Positions 1 through 7,672 of a stretch of 64,000 nt of DNA are shown piece by piece. The notes beneath the pieces were generated by a model. It saw only the letters and a program-made list of their open reading frames with translations. It did not search any database and was not told where the DNA came from. Origin of the DNA: Candidatus Latescibacterota bacterium. GTDB taxonomy: Bacteria; Latescibacterota; UBA2968; UBA8231. Position 1 is the first letter of the stretch, and every line of letters starts with the position of its first letter. The position numbers were made by a program, and so were the translations under genes. The DNA lies in assembly GCA_022819745.1 (NCBI GenBank), contig JAJEGS010000029.1:1-64000 (forward strand), in the 5' to 3' direction.

Positions 1-687
1 GATGCCGCAGGCGAGCATGGTCTGCACCATCTCGGTGCGGATGTCTTGCAGCGAGTCCGTTGGCGGCACGGGGAAGTAGCCGCCCTTGTAGTCGGGCTTG
101 TAGCCTAAGTTGGGGCCGTCGGCCGAGCCGGAGTTCCAGCGTCCTTCCACCGAGTCGATTTCGTAGAAACCCAAATGCGCTTGCTGGTCGAAGCGGATGT
201 TGTCGAAGATGAAAAACTCGGCTTCCGGTCCGAAGAAGGCGGTGTCGGCAATGCGGGTGCGCTGCAAGTAGGCTTGGGCGCGCTGGGCAACGCCACGGGG
301 ATCGCGGGCATAGGGCTGGCGGGTGATGGGGTCTTCAATCGAGCAGACCAGCGACAAGGTGGGCACGGCCATGAACGGGTCCATGACCGCGGTGGTCGGA
401 TCGGGCAGGACGAGCATGTCGGATTCGTTGATTTCCTGCCAGCCGCGGATGGACGAGCCGTCGAAGCCGAGACCGTCTTCGAACAGGTCCGGTTCCAAGT
501 CGGCGATGGGCATGGTAAAGTGTTGCCAGGTGCCGGGCAGATCGACGAACTTGAAATCGACCATCTGCGCGTCGTGTTGGCGTGCTAAAGCCAGCGCCGC
601 GTCGATGGCGCTAGCTTGGGCCGACTTCGGTTTGGTTTTGGCTTTCGGTTTGGTTTTGGCTTTGGCTTTCGCCTTGGCTTTGGCCAT
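1..687 (-). CDS. glnA: Glutamine synthetase type I, N-terminal part (cut by window start)
   Basis: Makes glutamine from glutamate, ammonia and ATP in the cytoplasm. The first 229 codons are present; the C-terminal catalytic domain lies outside the window. The beta-grasp region reads [11 protein letters not shown], and the family signature FDGSSIRGW followed by ESD is intact. The start at 687 is preceded by AAGGAA. Residues 2-21 are an unusual tail in which ten lysines alternate with Ala, Thr or Pro; the normal protein begins around residue 25. It is the last visible gene of a leftward run amt, P-II, torF, glnA, so nitrogen control is likely. Identity is secure; the role of the tail is unknown. 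Confidence 0.95.
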   Translation of the reverse strand, partial: MAKAKAKAKAKTKPKAKTKPKSAQASAIDAALALARQHDAQMVDFKFVDLPGTWQHFTMPIADLEPDLFEDGLGFDGSSIRGWQEINESDMLVLPDPTTAVMDPFMAVPTLSLVCSIEDPITRQPYARDPRGVAQRAQAYLQRTRIADTAFFGPEAEFFIFDNIRFDQQAHLGFYEIDSVEGRWNSGSADGPNLGYKPDYKGGYFPVPPTDSLQDIRTEMVQTMLACGI

Positions 688-798
688 GACTATTCCTTTC
701 TCAAAGTAGTGGTTGATATGGGATCAGGGGATGCGCTCCCCGCAGCACGCGTCCCCTGCTTCTGGTCTGAGTTCCGTCGTTGGAAGGCCGACCAGGTT

Positions 799-1515
799 TT
801 AGAAGCTCCTGCCGAAGACGAGGAAGGTGGATTCCCTGTTGGGATTGAGGATATAGGAAGCGAAGTAGTCGCCCTTGCTCATGTTGAGGCCGACGCTGAC
901 CAGATCTATGGTGTCTTCTGGAGCCTCGTCGTCCTCTGGATTTTCGTCGAGTTCATAGGTGTACACCCCATTGCCGAGGCCGACGGTGACACTGACGGCG
1001 GTTTCTTCTATCTCGCCCAAGTCGTAGGTCGCTTCCGCCCAGAACGAATTGTCAGTGTCGCCGAAGAAATTGTAAGCGACTAGGGCGCTCAAGGGTACGT
1101 CGTCGGGGGCGAGAGACGCGCTGATTTCGAGGATATGCGGATTGGATTTTTCTTCGTCCTCTTCGAGTTCCTCTGCGCTGTAGTTATTATAGCTGAAGAA
1201 ATCGTCGTCTTCGGTCAGGCCCGGGAAGTAGTAGTCGGTCAGGGTGATGCCGATGGGGCCGGACGAGAAGCTGACGTAGAGGTCGTTCTCGTTGTCACCG
1301 CCGTCGGAGATCGCCCACGACGACCAAGCGCCGATTTCGACGTTGCCGTGGCTGATGGACATGCCCGGCTGGATGCTGACGGCATTGCCAAAGTCCGTGC
1401 CGCGCCACACGTAGCGGTTGACTACGTCGGCACCAAAGCCAACCCCGGCATCGGCCGGAACAGCGGATAAGGTCAGCGCAAAGAGAAGAGGTGCGGCAAA
1501 AAGCAAGCGTTTCAT
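799..1515 (-). CDS. TorF-family putative outer-membrane porin
   Basis: A 238-residue exported protein, predicted to form an outer-membrane beta-barrel. The signal peptide ends near ADAGVGFG. The following NRYVWRG motif and alternating amphipathic strands match the TorF/Gcw_chp porin family. It contains acidic loops rich in Asp and Glu around residues 110-130 and 190-205. It ends with a terminal aromatic residue (GRSF), as barrels do for BAM recognition. It lies between the P-II gene and glnA on the same strand, which suggests a role in uptake of a nitrogen compound. That role is inference; substrate specificity is not visible. Confidence 0.8.
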   Translation of the reverse strand: MKRLLFAAPLLFALTLSAVPADAGVGFGADVVNRYVWRGTDFGNAVSIQPGMSISHGNVEIGAWSSWAISDGGDNENDLYVSFSSGPIGITLTDYYFPGLTEDDDFFSYNNYSAEELEEDEEKSNPHILEISASLAPDDVPLSALVAYNFFGDTDNSFWAEATYDLGEIEETAVSVTVGLGNGVYTYELDENPEDDEAPEDTIDLVSVGLNMSKGDYFASYILNPNRESTFLVFGRSF

Positions 1516-1574
1516 CAGATGCTCCTTAGGTGGGTTGAGATGTGCTGCGTCGATTGCCGATTAAGGTAAGAGAT

Positions 1575-1608
1575 GGGGGCCGGTGCAGCCAAAGGCCACA
1601 CCGCCCCC
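1575..1608. other. GC-rich hairpin between the P-II gene and torF
   Basis: GGGGGC-CGGTG faces CACCG-CCCCC across an approximately 11-base loop in the 99-base gap between the P-II stop and the torF start. No T-run follows on either strand, so it is not a classic terminator. It could stabilise the upstream mRNA end or partially attenuate, which would let the P-II and amt genes be expressed at a different level from torF and glnA. Confidence 0.4.
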
Positions 1609-1614
1609 TTGCTA

Positions 1615-1953
1615 TCACAGGGCGCTTTCGCCCGTCTCGCCGGTGCGGATGCGCACGGCTTCTTGGATCGGCGAGGCAAATACCTTGCCATCGCCGACTT
1701 TGCCGGACTTGGCCGCCTCGACGATGGTGTTGATTGCCTGCTCGTGGTCGGCGTCCTTGACGATGACCTCGATTTTGATCTTGGGGACGAAATCAATGCG
1801 GTACTCGGCACCGCGATAGACCTCGCGGTGGCCGCGCTGGCGGCCAAAGCCTCGCACTTCGGTTACGGACATGCCGGCGATGCCCCGTTCGCCTAGGGCC
1901 TTCTGCACGGCCTCAAGGGCCGATGGCCGGAGGAATGCTTCAATTTTATACAT
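1615..1953 (-). CDS. glnK: P-II nitrogen regulatory protein (GlnB/GlnK family)
   Basis: A 112-residue trimeric signalling protein that senses 2-oxoglutarate and ATP/ADP and controls ammonium uptake and assimilation. The T-loop uridylylation motif YRGAEY is present, with the modified tyrosine at Y51. The C-terminal family signature SGKVGDGKVFASPI is intact. It sits 19 bases downstream of amt on the same strand. This amt-glnK linkage is the usual arrangement in which GlnK plugs the channel when nitrogen is plentiful. The symbol glnK rather than glnB is chosen from this linkage alone. Confidence 0.95.
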   Translation of the reverse strand: MYKIEAFLRPSALEAVQKALGERGIAGMSVTEVRGFGRQRGHREVYRGAEYRIDFVPKIKIEVIVKDADHEQAINTIVEAAKSGKVGDGKVFASPIQEAVRIRTGETGESAL

Positions 1954-1972
1954 TGTTGGTTCCCTCCCTCGC

Positions 1973-3313
1973 TTAGTTGTTGATGTGCTGGAAATCTGCG
2001 TACGCGGGCTGGCCGTGCTCGCTTAGGTCGAGACCCTCGTCCTCGTCTTCCTCATCAACGCGGAACCCGAGTGTCGCCTTGACAAGGCTCGCGAGGGCAA
2101 AGGAAAAGACAAAGGCGAAGATGGCGTACGACAGCGTGCCCAATATCTGGGTGCCTACGCTGTGGTCGGTGCTGAATATCCCGACCGCGACCGTGCCCCA
2201 AACGCCGCAGATGCCGTGAACGGAGATGGCACCGACCGGATCGTCGATCTTGATGCGGTCGATAAAGACAATCGAGAAGACGACGATGATTCCGGCGATC
2301 AAGCCAATCCAGATGGCTCCGTACCAAGTGACCACGTCGGCCCCAGCCGTGATGCCCACTAGGCCGGCGAGAATGCCGTTGAGCGCCATGGTGATGTCGG
2401 GCTTTTTGAGGTAGATATATGAGGTAAAAATCGAGGCCATACAACCAGCCGCTGCGGCGAGGGTGGTGGTGACGAAGACCAGCGACACAGCCGCTGGGTC
2501 GGCGCTGAGCACCGAGCCACCGTTGAAGCCGAACCAGCCGAGCCACAGCAGGAAGACGCCGATGGTCGATAGCGGCATGCTGTGTCCGAGGATGGGCCTG
2601 ATTTCTCCGTTGTGGTACTTGCCCTTGCGCGCCCCCAGCACCAGAACTGCGGCGAGGGCCGAGAAGCCGCCGAAGGCGTGGACGACCGACGAGCCAGCGA
2701 AGTCGTAGAAACCGAGGTCGTCGAGCCAGCCGGCACCCCACTTCCAAGAGCCGGCGATGGTGTAGCCAAAGGCCACCAAGATCACGGCGTAAAGCATGAA
2801 ACCCGACAGCTTAATGCGCTCGGCGACGGCACCGGAGACGATGGTGGCGGCGGTGGCGGCGAACATGGCTTGGAAGATGAAGTCTGACCAATAGGTGTAA
2901 TCTGCGTACTGATTGGTCAGGTTGGCCACATCGTCGTCAAAGCCGATCCAGCCCTTGAGGGCCAACACATCGGCGATGAGCCAATCATCGCCCGGATACA
3001 TGATGTTGAAGCCACACAAGGCATAGGTGAGAATACCGGCCGAGATGATAAAGAGGTTCTTGAAGAGGATGTTGACCGTGTTCTTCTGCCGGGTCAGGCC
3101 GGATTCGAGCGTGGCAAAGCCCAAGTGCATGATAAAAACCAACGCTGCGGCGATGAGAATCCACAGGTTATCTACCATGAATTTGGGATAGGCCAAGGGC
3201 ATGGCTTGGAAGGCTTCTACGGTTGTAAAATCCCCGGCTGAAGCCTGTGTAGTCGCTCCGAGGACCCCGGCACTGATCCATAAGAGCGAAGGACGGTTGC
3301 GAAAAACAGACAT
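1973..3313 (-). CDS. amt: Ammonium transporter Amt
   Basis: A 446-residue inner-membrane channel for ammonium. It has a cleavable signal peptide (ending near ASAGD) followed by about eleven hydrophobic segments. The twin-histidine pore motifs are visible as VVHAFGG and SVHGICG. I chose the start at 3313 because GGAAGGGA lies just upstream of it; an in-frame ATG at 3349 has no ribosome binding site. A near-perfect sigma-54 promoter lies about 80 bases upstream. The P-II gene follows. The cytoplasmic tail ends in an acidic DEEDEDEG stretch. Nitrogen-limited expression through the adjacent NifA-like activator is likely. Confidence 0.96.
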   Translation of the reverse strand: MSVFRNRPSLLWISAGVLGATTQASAGDFTTVEAFQAMPLAYPKFMVDNLWILIAAALVFIMHLGFATLESGLTRQKNTVNILFKNLFIISAGILTYALCGFNIMYPGDDWLIADVLALKGWIGFDDDVANLTNQYADYTYWSDFIFQAMFAATAATIVSGAVAERIKLSGFMLYAVILVAFGYTIAGSWKWGAGWLDDLGFYDFAGSSVVHAFGGFSALAAVLVLGARKGKYHNGEIRPILGHSMPLSTIGVFLLWLGWFGFNGGSVLSADPAAVSLVFVTTTLAAAAGCMASIFTSYIYLKKPDITMALNGILAGLVGITAGADVVTWYGAIWIGLIAGIIVVFSIVFIDRIKIDDPVGAISVHGICGVWGTVAVGIFSTDHSVGTQILGTLSYAIFAFVFSFALASLVKATLGFRVDEEDEDEGLDLSEHGQPAYADFQHINN

Positions 3314-3390
3314 GGGCAATCCCTTCCCTTGTAAGGTATGAGGAGGCATCTAATCGACGCCTCTTGGCTGCGAACGTCGGATTGTTACAA

Positions 3391-3407
3391 GGCAAGAAAC
3401 GTGCCAA
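3391..3407 (-). promoter_or_regulatory. Sigma-54 (-24/-12) promoter of amt
   Basis: On the minus strand the sequence reads TTGGCACGTTTCTTGCC. It matches the consensus TGGCACG-N4-TTGC at every defined position, with the GG and GC dinucleotides ten bases apart. Transcription would start near 3380, about 70 bases upstream of amt. It probably drives amt, P-II, torF and glnA. Sigma-54 (rpoN) and two of its activators are encoded in this window. Confidence 0.85.
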
Positions 3408-3501
3408 GCGGATTGGGCACAGATACTTCAGAATTGTAGCTTATTGTAAATTAGGGAGTTAGAAAAAATAACAATAAAGAGAAAAACGAGACGAGCATAA
3501 C

Positions 3502-3540
3502 GACAAAATTGAAACAGTATCAGAAAACAACAATTTCGTC
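3502..3540. promoter_or_regulatory. Putative upstream activator site for the amt promoter
   Basis: GACAAAATTG at 3502-3511 and CAATTTCGTC at 3531-3540 form an inverted pair that matches at nine of ten positions. They lie about 95-135 bases upstream of the -24 element, where enhancer sites of sigma-54 activators usually sit. Each half resembles the GACA-N4-TGTC motif seen upstream of the nifA-like gene and urtA. The assignment is inference. Confidence 0.45.
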
Positions 3541-3551
3541 ATTTTTATTGT

Positions 3552-5096
3552 TCATTTTTTGTAATTTTTCGGGCAGATGTCTAGTTTTTGAATCCGATAA
3601 GAGAAAATGCGGGTCGTAGTACCGAGGGTGCGGGCGGCCTTGGCCATATTGCCGCGGGCGTTTTTGAGGGCCTCGATGATGATTTCTCGTTCATAAGCCT
3701 GCATCATCGTATTAAAGGAGCCGGTGACCGGCGTTCCGGTGGCGTCAGCCGTTTGCAGGGAGGGGGGCAGGTGGTGGCCGTGGATGACGCCGTCGTTGCT
3801 GAGGATGATCGCCCGTTCAATACAGTTTTCCAACTCGCGCACGTTGCCCGGCCAATGGTAGCTCATCATCATGTCAATGGCGGGCGTGGAAATGCGGTGC
3901 ATCTCCACGCCGAGCTGGCGAGAGTATTTTTCGAGGAAGTGGTCGGCGAGTTGCAGAATGTCGGATTTGCGCTCGCGCAAGGGCGGAATGAAGATGGGAA
4001 AGACGTTGAGTCGGTAGAAGAGATCCTCGCGGAAAGTCCCCTCGGCGATGGCTTTTTCCAGATCTATGTGGGTCGCCGCAACGACGCGAACATCTATCGG
4101 CACAGGGCCGCGGCCACCAAGGCGCTCGACTTCGCGGTTTTGCAGCACGCGGAGCAGTTTGACCTGTGCGCCTAGGCTGAGTTCGCCGATTTCGTCGAGG
4201 AAAATCGTCCCGCCGCGCGCTCGTTCAAACCGGCCGGCTTTGCTCGTCGAGGCCCCGGTGTAAGCGCCGCGCTCGTGGCCGAATAGTTCGGATTCGACCA
4301 AGGTTTCTGGCAGGGCGGCGACGTGTACTTTGACAAAGGGTTTGTCGGCGCGTAAGCTGTTGTAATGTATGGCATCTGCGGCCAGTTCCTTCCCGGTGCC
4401 GCTGGTGCCGCGCAACAGGACCGTGGCGTCGCTGGGAGCCACTTGGCCGATGAGCTGGCAAACCTCCTGCATGGGGCGGGAGTTGCCGATGAGGTTGGCG
4501 GGATGGAAGCGCTCGCGGAGCTCGTTTTGCAGGCGCAAGTTTTCGTCGAGAAGTAGGGTTTGTTCGACGCGGGCGCGTTGGCGGGCGGCGACCGATTGGC
4601 CAATCATGACGGATATGATGGATAGCAGGCGCACGATATCTTGCAGGCTTTCGTTGTCTTTGTAGGGAATATCAACGCTAATGGTTCCTACTACCTGCTG
4701 CTGCTGGAGGATGGGCACGCAAATGAACGAGGTCTGGTTCTTGGCCGAACTGCCGCGCGCACCGGTGCGGTTGAGAAAAAGCGGCTCGCTGCTGATGCGC
4801 GGCACGATCACGGGCTTGCCCGATTCTACGACCTTGCCGGTGATGCCTTCCCCGACGTCGTAGCGGCCGCGCTTGATTTCCGATTGCGAGAGTCCATAGG
4901 CTACGTCGATAGAGACTTCGGAGGCTTCTTGGCTCAAAAGGCTGACCGTCCCCAAACTCATGTCGAGTTGGTCGCACATGAGCTTGAGAATGACGTTGAG
5001 CGCCTCCTCAAACTTGGTCGTCGAGCCTAGTATTTGCCCGATTTCGTGTAGGATGGAGATTTGTTGTTGGGCACTGGCGGTCGGTAAGGTGGACAT
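3552..5096 (-). CDS. NifA-like sigma-54-dependent activator (GAF, AAA+, Fis-type HTH)
   Basis: A 514-residue enhancer-binding protein. A GAF sensor domain covers about residues 20-170. The AAA+ domain has Walker A GTSGTGKE (230-237), the sigma-54 contact loop as GAYTGA (277-282, Tyr in place of the usual Phe) and Walker B GGTIFLDE (296-303). A Fis-type helix-turn-helix ends the protein (GNMAKAARTLG and SYRIQKLDI). The order matches NifA, but no nitrogenase genes are in view, so it more likely controls ammonium assimilation. It lies upstream of amt on the same strand and is separated from it by the amt sigma-54 promoter. Copies of a candidate operator sit just upstream of its start. Confidence 0.88.
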   Translation of the reverse strand: MSTLPTASAQQQISILHEIGQILGSTTKFEEALNVILKLMCDQLDMSLGTVSLLSQEASEVSIDVAYGLSQSEIKRGRYDVGEGITGKVVESGKPVIVPRISSEPLFLNRTGARGSSAKNQTSFICVPILQQQQVVGTISVDIPYKDNESLQDIVRLLSIISVMIGQSVAARQRARVEQTLLLDENLRLQNELRERFHPANLIGNSRPMQEVCQLIGQVAPSDATVLLRGTSGTGKELAADAIHYNSLRADKPFVKVHVAALPETLVESELFGHERGAYTGASTSKAGRFERARGGTIFLDEIGELSLGAQVKLLRVLQNREVERLGGRGPVPIDVRVVAATHIDLEKAIAEGTFREDLFYRLNVFPIFIPPLRERKSDILQLADHFLEKYSRQLGVEMHRISTPAIDMMMSYHWPGNVRELENCIERAIILSNDGVIHGHHLPPSLQTADATGTPVTGSFNTMMQAYEREIIIEALKNARGNMAKAARTLGTTTRIFSYRIQKLDICPKNYKK

Positions 5097-5116
5097 GTGA
5101 ATTATCCTATTTTTAC

Positions 5117-5182
5117 GACATTTTTGTCATTAGTATGGGTAAAAACAACATTTTTGTAAATATCAAAAGGCCACATGTTCGT
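5117..5182. promoter_or_regulatory. Repeated operator-like motif upstream of the nifA-like gene
   Basis: GACATTTTTGTC (5117-5128) is a perfect inverted repeat with a 4-base centre. AACATTTTTGTA (5147-5158) is a near copy 30 bases away. CCACATGTTCGTGG (5171-5184) is a weaker third copy. They lie 20-90 bases upstream of the nifA-like start codon. Their shared core ACA-N4-TGT is also found three times in tandem upstream of urtA. Autoregulation by the NifA-like protein is the simplest reading, but this is inference. Confidence 0.45.
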
Positions 5183-5219
5183 GGTTAAAACGGAAAATCG
5201 ACCAAAAATACAGTGTCAC

Positions 5220-5236
5220 ACGCCCTAAGAGGGCGT
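5220..5236. other. Short perfect hairpin in the nifA-like leader region
   Basis: ACGCCCT and AGGGCGT pair perfectly around a 3-base loop (AAG). No T-run follows on either strand. It lies inside the presumed leader of the nifA-like mRNA and may be an RNA structure or a protein site. Confidence 0.35.
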
Positions 5237-5276
5237 CATTAAAGCCAAGTGTCGAGAATGCGTCGTACATTATTGT

Positions 5277-5292
5277 AGCATAAACTATGCCA
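5277..5292 (-). promoter_or_regulatory. Possible sigma-54 promoter upstream of the nifA-like gene
   Basis: The minus strand reads TGGCATAGTTTATGCT, which keeps the invariant GG and GC ten bases apart and most of the -24 element. The -12 element is weaker (ATGC instead of TTGC). It would start transcription about 170 bases upstream of the nifA-like gene. The same bases form a small palindrome GCATA-GTT-TATGC, so the match could have another cause. Confidence 0.35.
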
Positions 5293-5293
5293 T

Positions 5294-5334
5294 CGCAGGC
5301 TAGGGGCCAGAGAGACCTCGGCTCCTAGCCTGCG
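5294..5334. other. Strong stem-loop in the divergent intergenic region
   Basis: CGCAGGCTAGG (5294-5304) is perfectly complementary to CCTAGCCTGCG (5324-5334), and four further pairs extend the stem inward. No T-run follows. It lies between the divergent nifA-like gene and the UVR-motif gene, just upstream of the latter's sigma-70 promoter. It may be an insulating structure or a large operator. Confidence 0.5.
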
Positions 5335-5343
5335 GGAAGGTCA

Positions 5344-5372
5344 TTGCCGGAACCCATCAACTCGGTTATAAT
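5344..5372 (+). promoter_or_regulatory. Sigma-70 promoter of the UVR-motif gene
   Basis: TTGCCG at 5344-5349 and a perfect TATAAT at 5367-5372 are separated by 17 bases. Transcription would start near 5379, about 47 bases upstream of the chosen start codon. Confidence 0.65.
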
Positions 5373-5425
5373 TCTGCGATGAGAATCTCTGCAATGTCAG
5401 TAAATAGCGGTTGTGTGAGGTTGGT

Positions 5426-6199
5426 ATGAGTCGAGATATGACCGACCTATTAAATGAATGGTCCTTCGACCCAGAGGCGAATGTGCGGAAAATATCGGGA
5501 AAGGACGGGGTTGCGAAGATCCAGATCCGGGTCGATCAAGGGGCCTTTCAGGGCATTTTGCAGCTAAATCTCGATGGCCGGCCCGACGGCCGCCGGCCCC
5601 ACGGACAGGATTTTGCCCTCGATTACTACCGGGGCGAATTGGAAAAATACCGCCGCGAGCACGGGGCCAGTGACGAGGACTTCGCGCTCAATGAAACGGC
5701 TTGCCGCGAGCTTTTCGACGAGGGGAGCCGCTTGTACAAGCGCTACGCCTTTTTGATCCAACTGCACGACTACCGGCGGGTCGTGCGCGATACTGAGCGC
5801 AATATGGCACTTTTTCGCTTTGTCAACCGCTATGCCGAGCGCGAAGAGGACCGCGACAATCTAGAGAGATGGTGGCCTTATATCTTGCGTATCAACGGCG
5901 TGGCCCGGGCCATGATCTCCATCGGCGACCAGGACTACGACGGCGCGTTGGCGGTCGTGCAGCGGACTCGCGCGCGGATTGGCACGTGGCCCGAGGTGGA
6001 GGCCGAGGAGTTCTACATCGAGCGCGAGCGTTCAGAAGCCGCGCTCGATGAGTTAGAGCAGGAAATTTTGCAGAAGAAGCCGCTGAGCCAACAAGAGCAG
6101 TTAGAGCGCTGGCTACAAGAAGCGGTTGATAGCGAAGACTTTGAAAAAGCCGCGCTCTTGCGCGACGAACTCAAGAAACTGCGGGAAGGCGAAGACTGA
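5426..6199 (+). CDS. UVR-motif protein of unknown function, paralogue 1
   Basis: A 257-residue soluble protein. The C-terminal 30 residues (ERWLQEAVDSEDFEKAALL and onward) are a UVR motif of the kind found in UvrB, UvrC and McsA, where it mediates protein-protein contacts. The N-terminal 65 residues hold the pattern VRKISGKDG, KIQIRVDQG and GRPDGRRPHG, which I do not recognise as a named domain. A charged helical middle follows. The second gene at 30514 shares the whole architecture. The start at 5426 is preceded by GAGG at five bases; a TTG at 5411 is less likely. No nuclease or helicase motif is present, so the UVR motif does not by itself imply DNA repair. Confidence 0.75.
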   Translation: MSRDMTDLLNEWSFDPEANVRKISGKDGVAKIQIRVDQGAFQGILQLNLDGRPDGRRPHGQDFALDYYRGELEKYRREHGASDEDFALNETACRELFDEGSRLYKRYAFLIQLHDYRRVVRDTERNMALFRFVNRYAEREEDRDNLERWWPYILRINGVARAMISIGDQDYDGALAVVQRTRARIGTWPEVEAEEFYIERERSEAALDELEQEILQKKPLSQQEQLERWLQEAVDSEDFEKAALLRDELKKLREGED

Positions 6200-6230
6200 G
6201 CCGTTCGCAGAATAGTGTTAGCCGCAATGC

Positions 6231-6267
6231 AAAGCGGGGAGCCCGATCATTCGAGCTCCCCGCTTTT
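6231..6267. terminator. Bidirectional intrinsic terminator
   Basis: AAGCGGGGAGC (6232-6242) pairs with GCTCCCCGCTT (6255-6265) and is followed by T on the plus strand and flanked by A on the other side. It separates the convergent UVR-motif gene and the sigma factor gene and can serve both. Confidence 0.8.
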
Positions 6268-6292
6268 GGTGCCTAGCCTAAGGGCCACAATC

Positions 6293-7165
6293 CTAGTAAA
6301 ACTCCGTCTCATCTACCAGCGCGAGAAGCGACTGGTAGCGAGTCGGGTGGCGGAGCTTGCTCAGGGCGCGCTCCTTGAGCTGGCGCACGCGCTCGCGCGT
6401 CAGGCCCATCAACCCGCCGATTTGCTCCAAGGTCAGCGCTTGGCTGCCATCGAGGCCGAAGTAGAGGCGAATGATGCGCAACTCTCGGTCTTCGAGGCTG
6501 GCGAGGGCTTCCTCTAGGTGGGCGCGAGCCGAGTTTTGCAAGACATCGCTGTCGGGCGTCGCCTGATTGTCGTCGGCGAGGAGGCTGAGTAAGCTGCGAT
6601 CGTCGTCCTCCTCAAAGGACTCGTCGAGCGAACGCACCGAGCGGGCGCTGAGCATGGTGTCAAGCACCTCCTCGGTGGGCAGGCCCAACTCAGCGGCGAT
6701 TTCCTCGACATCCGGCTCGCTCTCGCGGCCTTGGCCGAGCTTGCGAACGGCCCGCGAAATGTCCTTGAGTAAGCTGAGCTTGTTCAGCGGCAGGCGCACG
6801 GTGCGGGCGTGCTCGGCGATGGTCTGCAAGATGGACTGCTTGATCCACCACACGGCGTACGAGATGAACTTGTATCCCTTGGTGCCGTCGAAGCGCTCGG
6901 CAGCGGTCAGCAAGCCCACATTGCCTGCGCTGATCAGGTCCTCTAGCGAGAGGCCGCGGTTCTGGTAGTTTTTGGCCACATCAATGACGAAGCGCAGGTT
7001 GGCCTGAACCAACTCGTCGCGTGCGACCATGTCGCCGTCTTGGATCCGCGCCGACAACTCGACTTCCCGCTGGCGGCTCAGTGGCCTAGAATCGGCGATG
7101 TCGTCGAAGTAGAGGCGCAGGGTGTTGTCCTCGTCATTTAGGACTTCTTGGATCGCGTAAGCCAT
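6293..7165 (-). CDS. RNA polymerase sigma factor, RpoD/SigA family (short form)
   Basis: A 290-residue sigma-70 family protein, probably the housekeeping or a close group-2 factor. It lacks region 1.1 but has regions 1.2 (LRLYFDDIA), 2 (ANLRFVIDVAKNYQNRG through SYAVWWIKQSILQTIAEH), 3 and 4 (GLTRERVRQLKERALSKLR). The length of about 290 residues matches the principal sigma factors of Bacteroidetes and Chlorobi. Its 507-base upstream region carries three copies of a GTGCAAA-type motif and one GACA-N4-TGT site. Whether a longer RpoD exists elsewhere cannot be known from this window, so I give no symbol. Confidence 0.9.
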   Translation of the reverse strand: MAYAIQEVLNDEDNTLRLYFDDIADSRPLSRQREVELSARIQDGDMVARDELVQANLRFVIDVAKNYQNRGLSLEDLISAGNVGLLTAAERFDGTKGYKFISYAVWWIKQSILQTIAEHARTVRLPLNKLSLLKDISRAVRKLGQGRESEPDVEEIAAELGLPTEEVLDTMLSARSVRSLDESFEEDDDRSLLSLLADDNQATPDSDVLQNSARAHLEEALASLEDRELRIIRLYFGLDGSQALTLEQIGGLMGLTRERVRQLKERALSKLRHPTRYQSLLALVDETEFY

Positions 7166-7199
7166 GTGCGAAACCTTCCTTGGGTAATGGGGTCAGTAG

Positions 7200-7606
7200 G
7201 TGCAAATTTTTGCACTTAGTTGCAACAATTTTGGCTGATGTTCTGTAAGGCGCTTGAATTGCGCGAGTTAGGAGCGTCAGGCTCTATGTGCTCAAAGTGC
7301 AAAAATTGCATTCTCATTGTTTCAGTTCGCGGTTGCAAAGCATCCCCGCGTTGCTCAATGCCCGATCTGACAAAATTGTTTGCTCTGTATTAACAGATAG
7401 TTACGGTCGATGCGGACTGTGAAACTCTGTTTGATCGTGCGCAAGGCGACCGGTGCTCCTTTCGACTCACATATAGATAAGCAAATCTAATGCCACATTT
7501 AGTCTCTTATAGTTAAGTCACTGTGAATATGTTACTTATGAGAAAGACAGTACTGGGCGAGGAGCAGGTTGAGGGACCACACAGGCGCAAAAGTGCAAAA
7601 AATGCA
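7200..7606. promoter_or_regulatory. Upstream region of the sigma factor gene with three GTGCAAA-type motifs
   Basis: The 507-base gap 7166-7672 holds no gene that I can support. Three related sites are visible: GTGCAAATTTTTGCAC (7200-7215, arms of seven bases), GTGCAAAAATTGCA (7297-7310) and GTGCAAAAAATGCA (7593-7606). A separate site TGACAAAATTGTTT (7369-7382) matches the motif seen upstream of amt and urtA. The first site lies 35 bases from the sigma factor start codon, a position suited to repression. No regulator can be named. Confidence 0.5.
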
Positions 7607-7672
7607 GGAGTGGACTAGCGTTGGTGAATGGACTGCCGACTTGTCGCGCGTTTGCCGACAGCCGTCAGCGCG

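Noticed and set aside
3552..5096. Nitrogen fixation suggested by the NifA-like protein
   Set aside because: No nif structural or cofactor genes are in the window, and the neighbours are ammonium and urea genes; NifA-like activators also occur in non-fixing bacteria.
5426..6199. Nucleotide excision repair function from the UVR motif
   Set aside because: The motif is a small interaction module found in several unrelated proteins; no helicase or nuclease motifs are present.
7380..7672. tRNA or small RNA gene in the long gap before the sigma factor gene
   Set aside because: No cloverleaf, anticodon arm or terminator-ended hairpin could be found on either strand.
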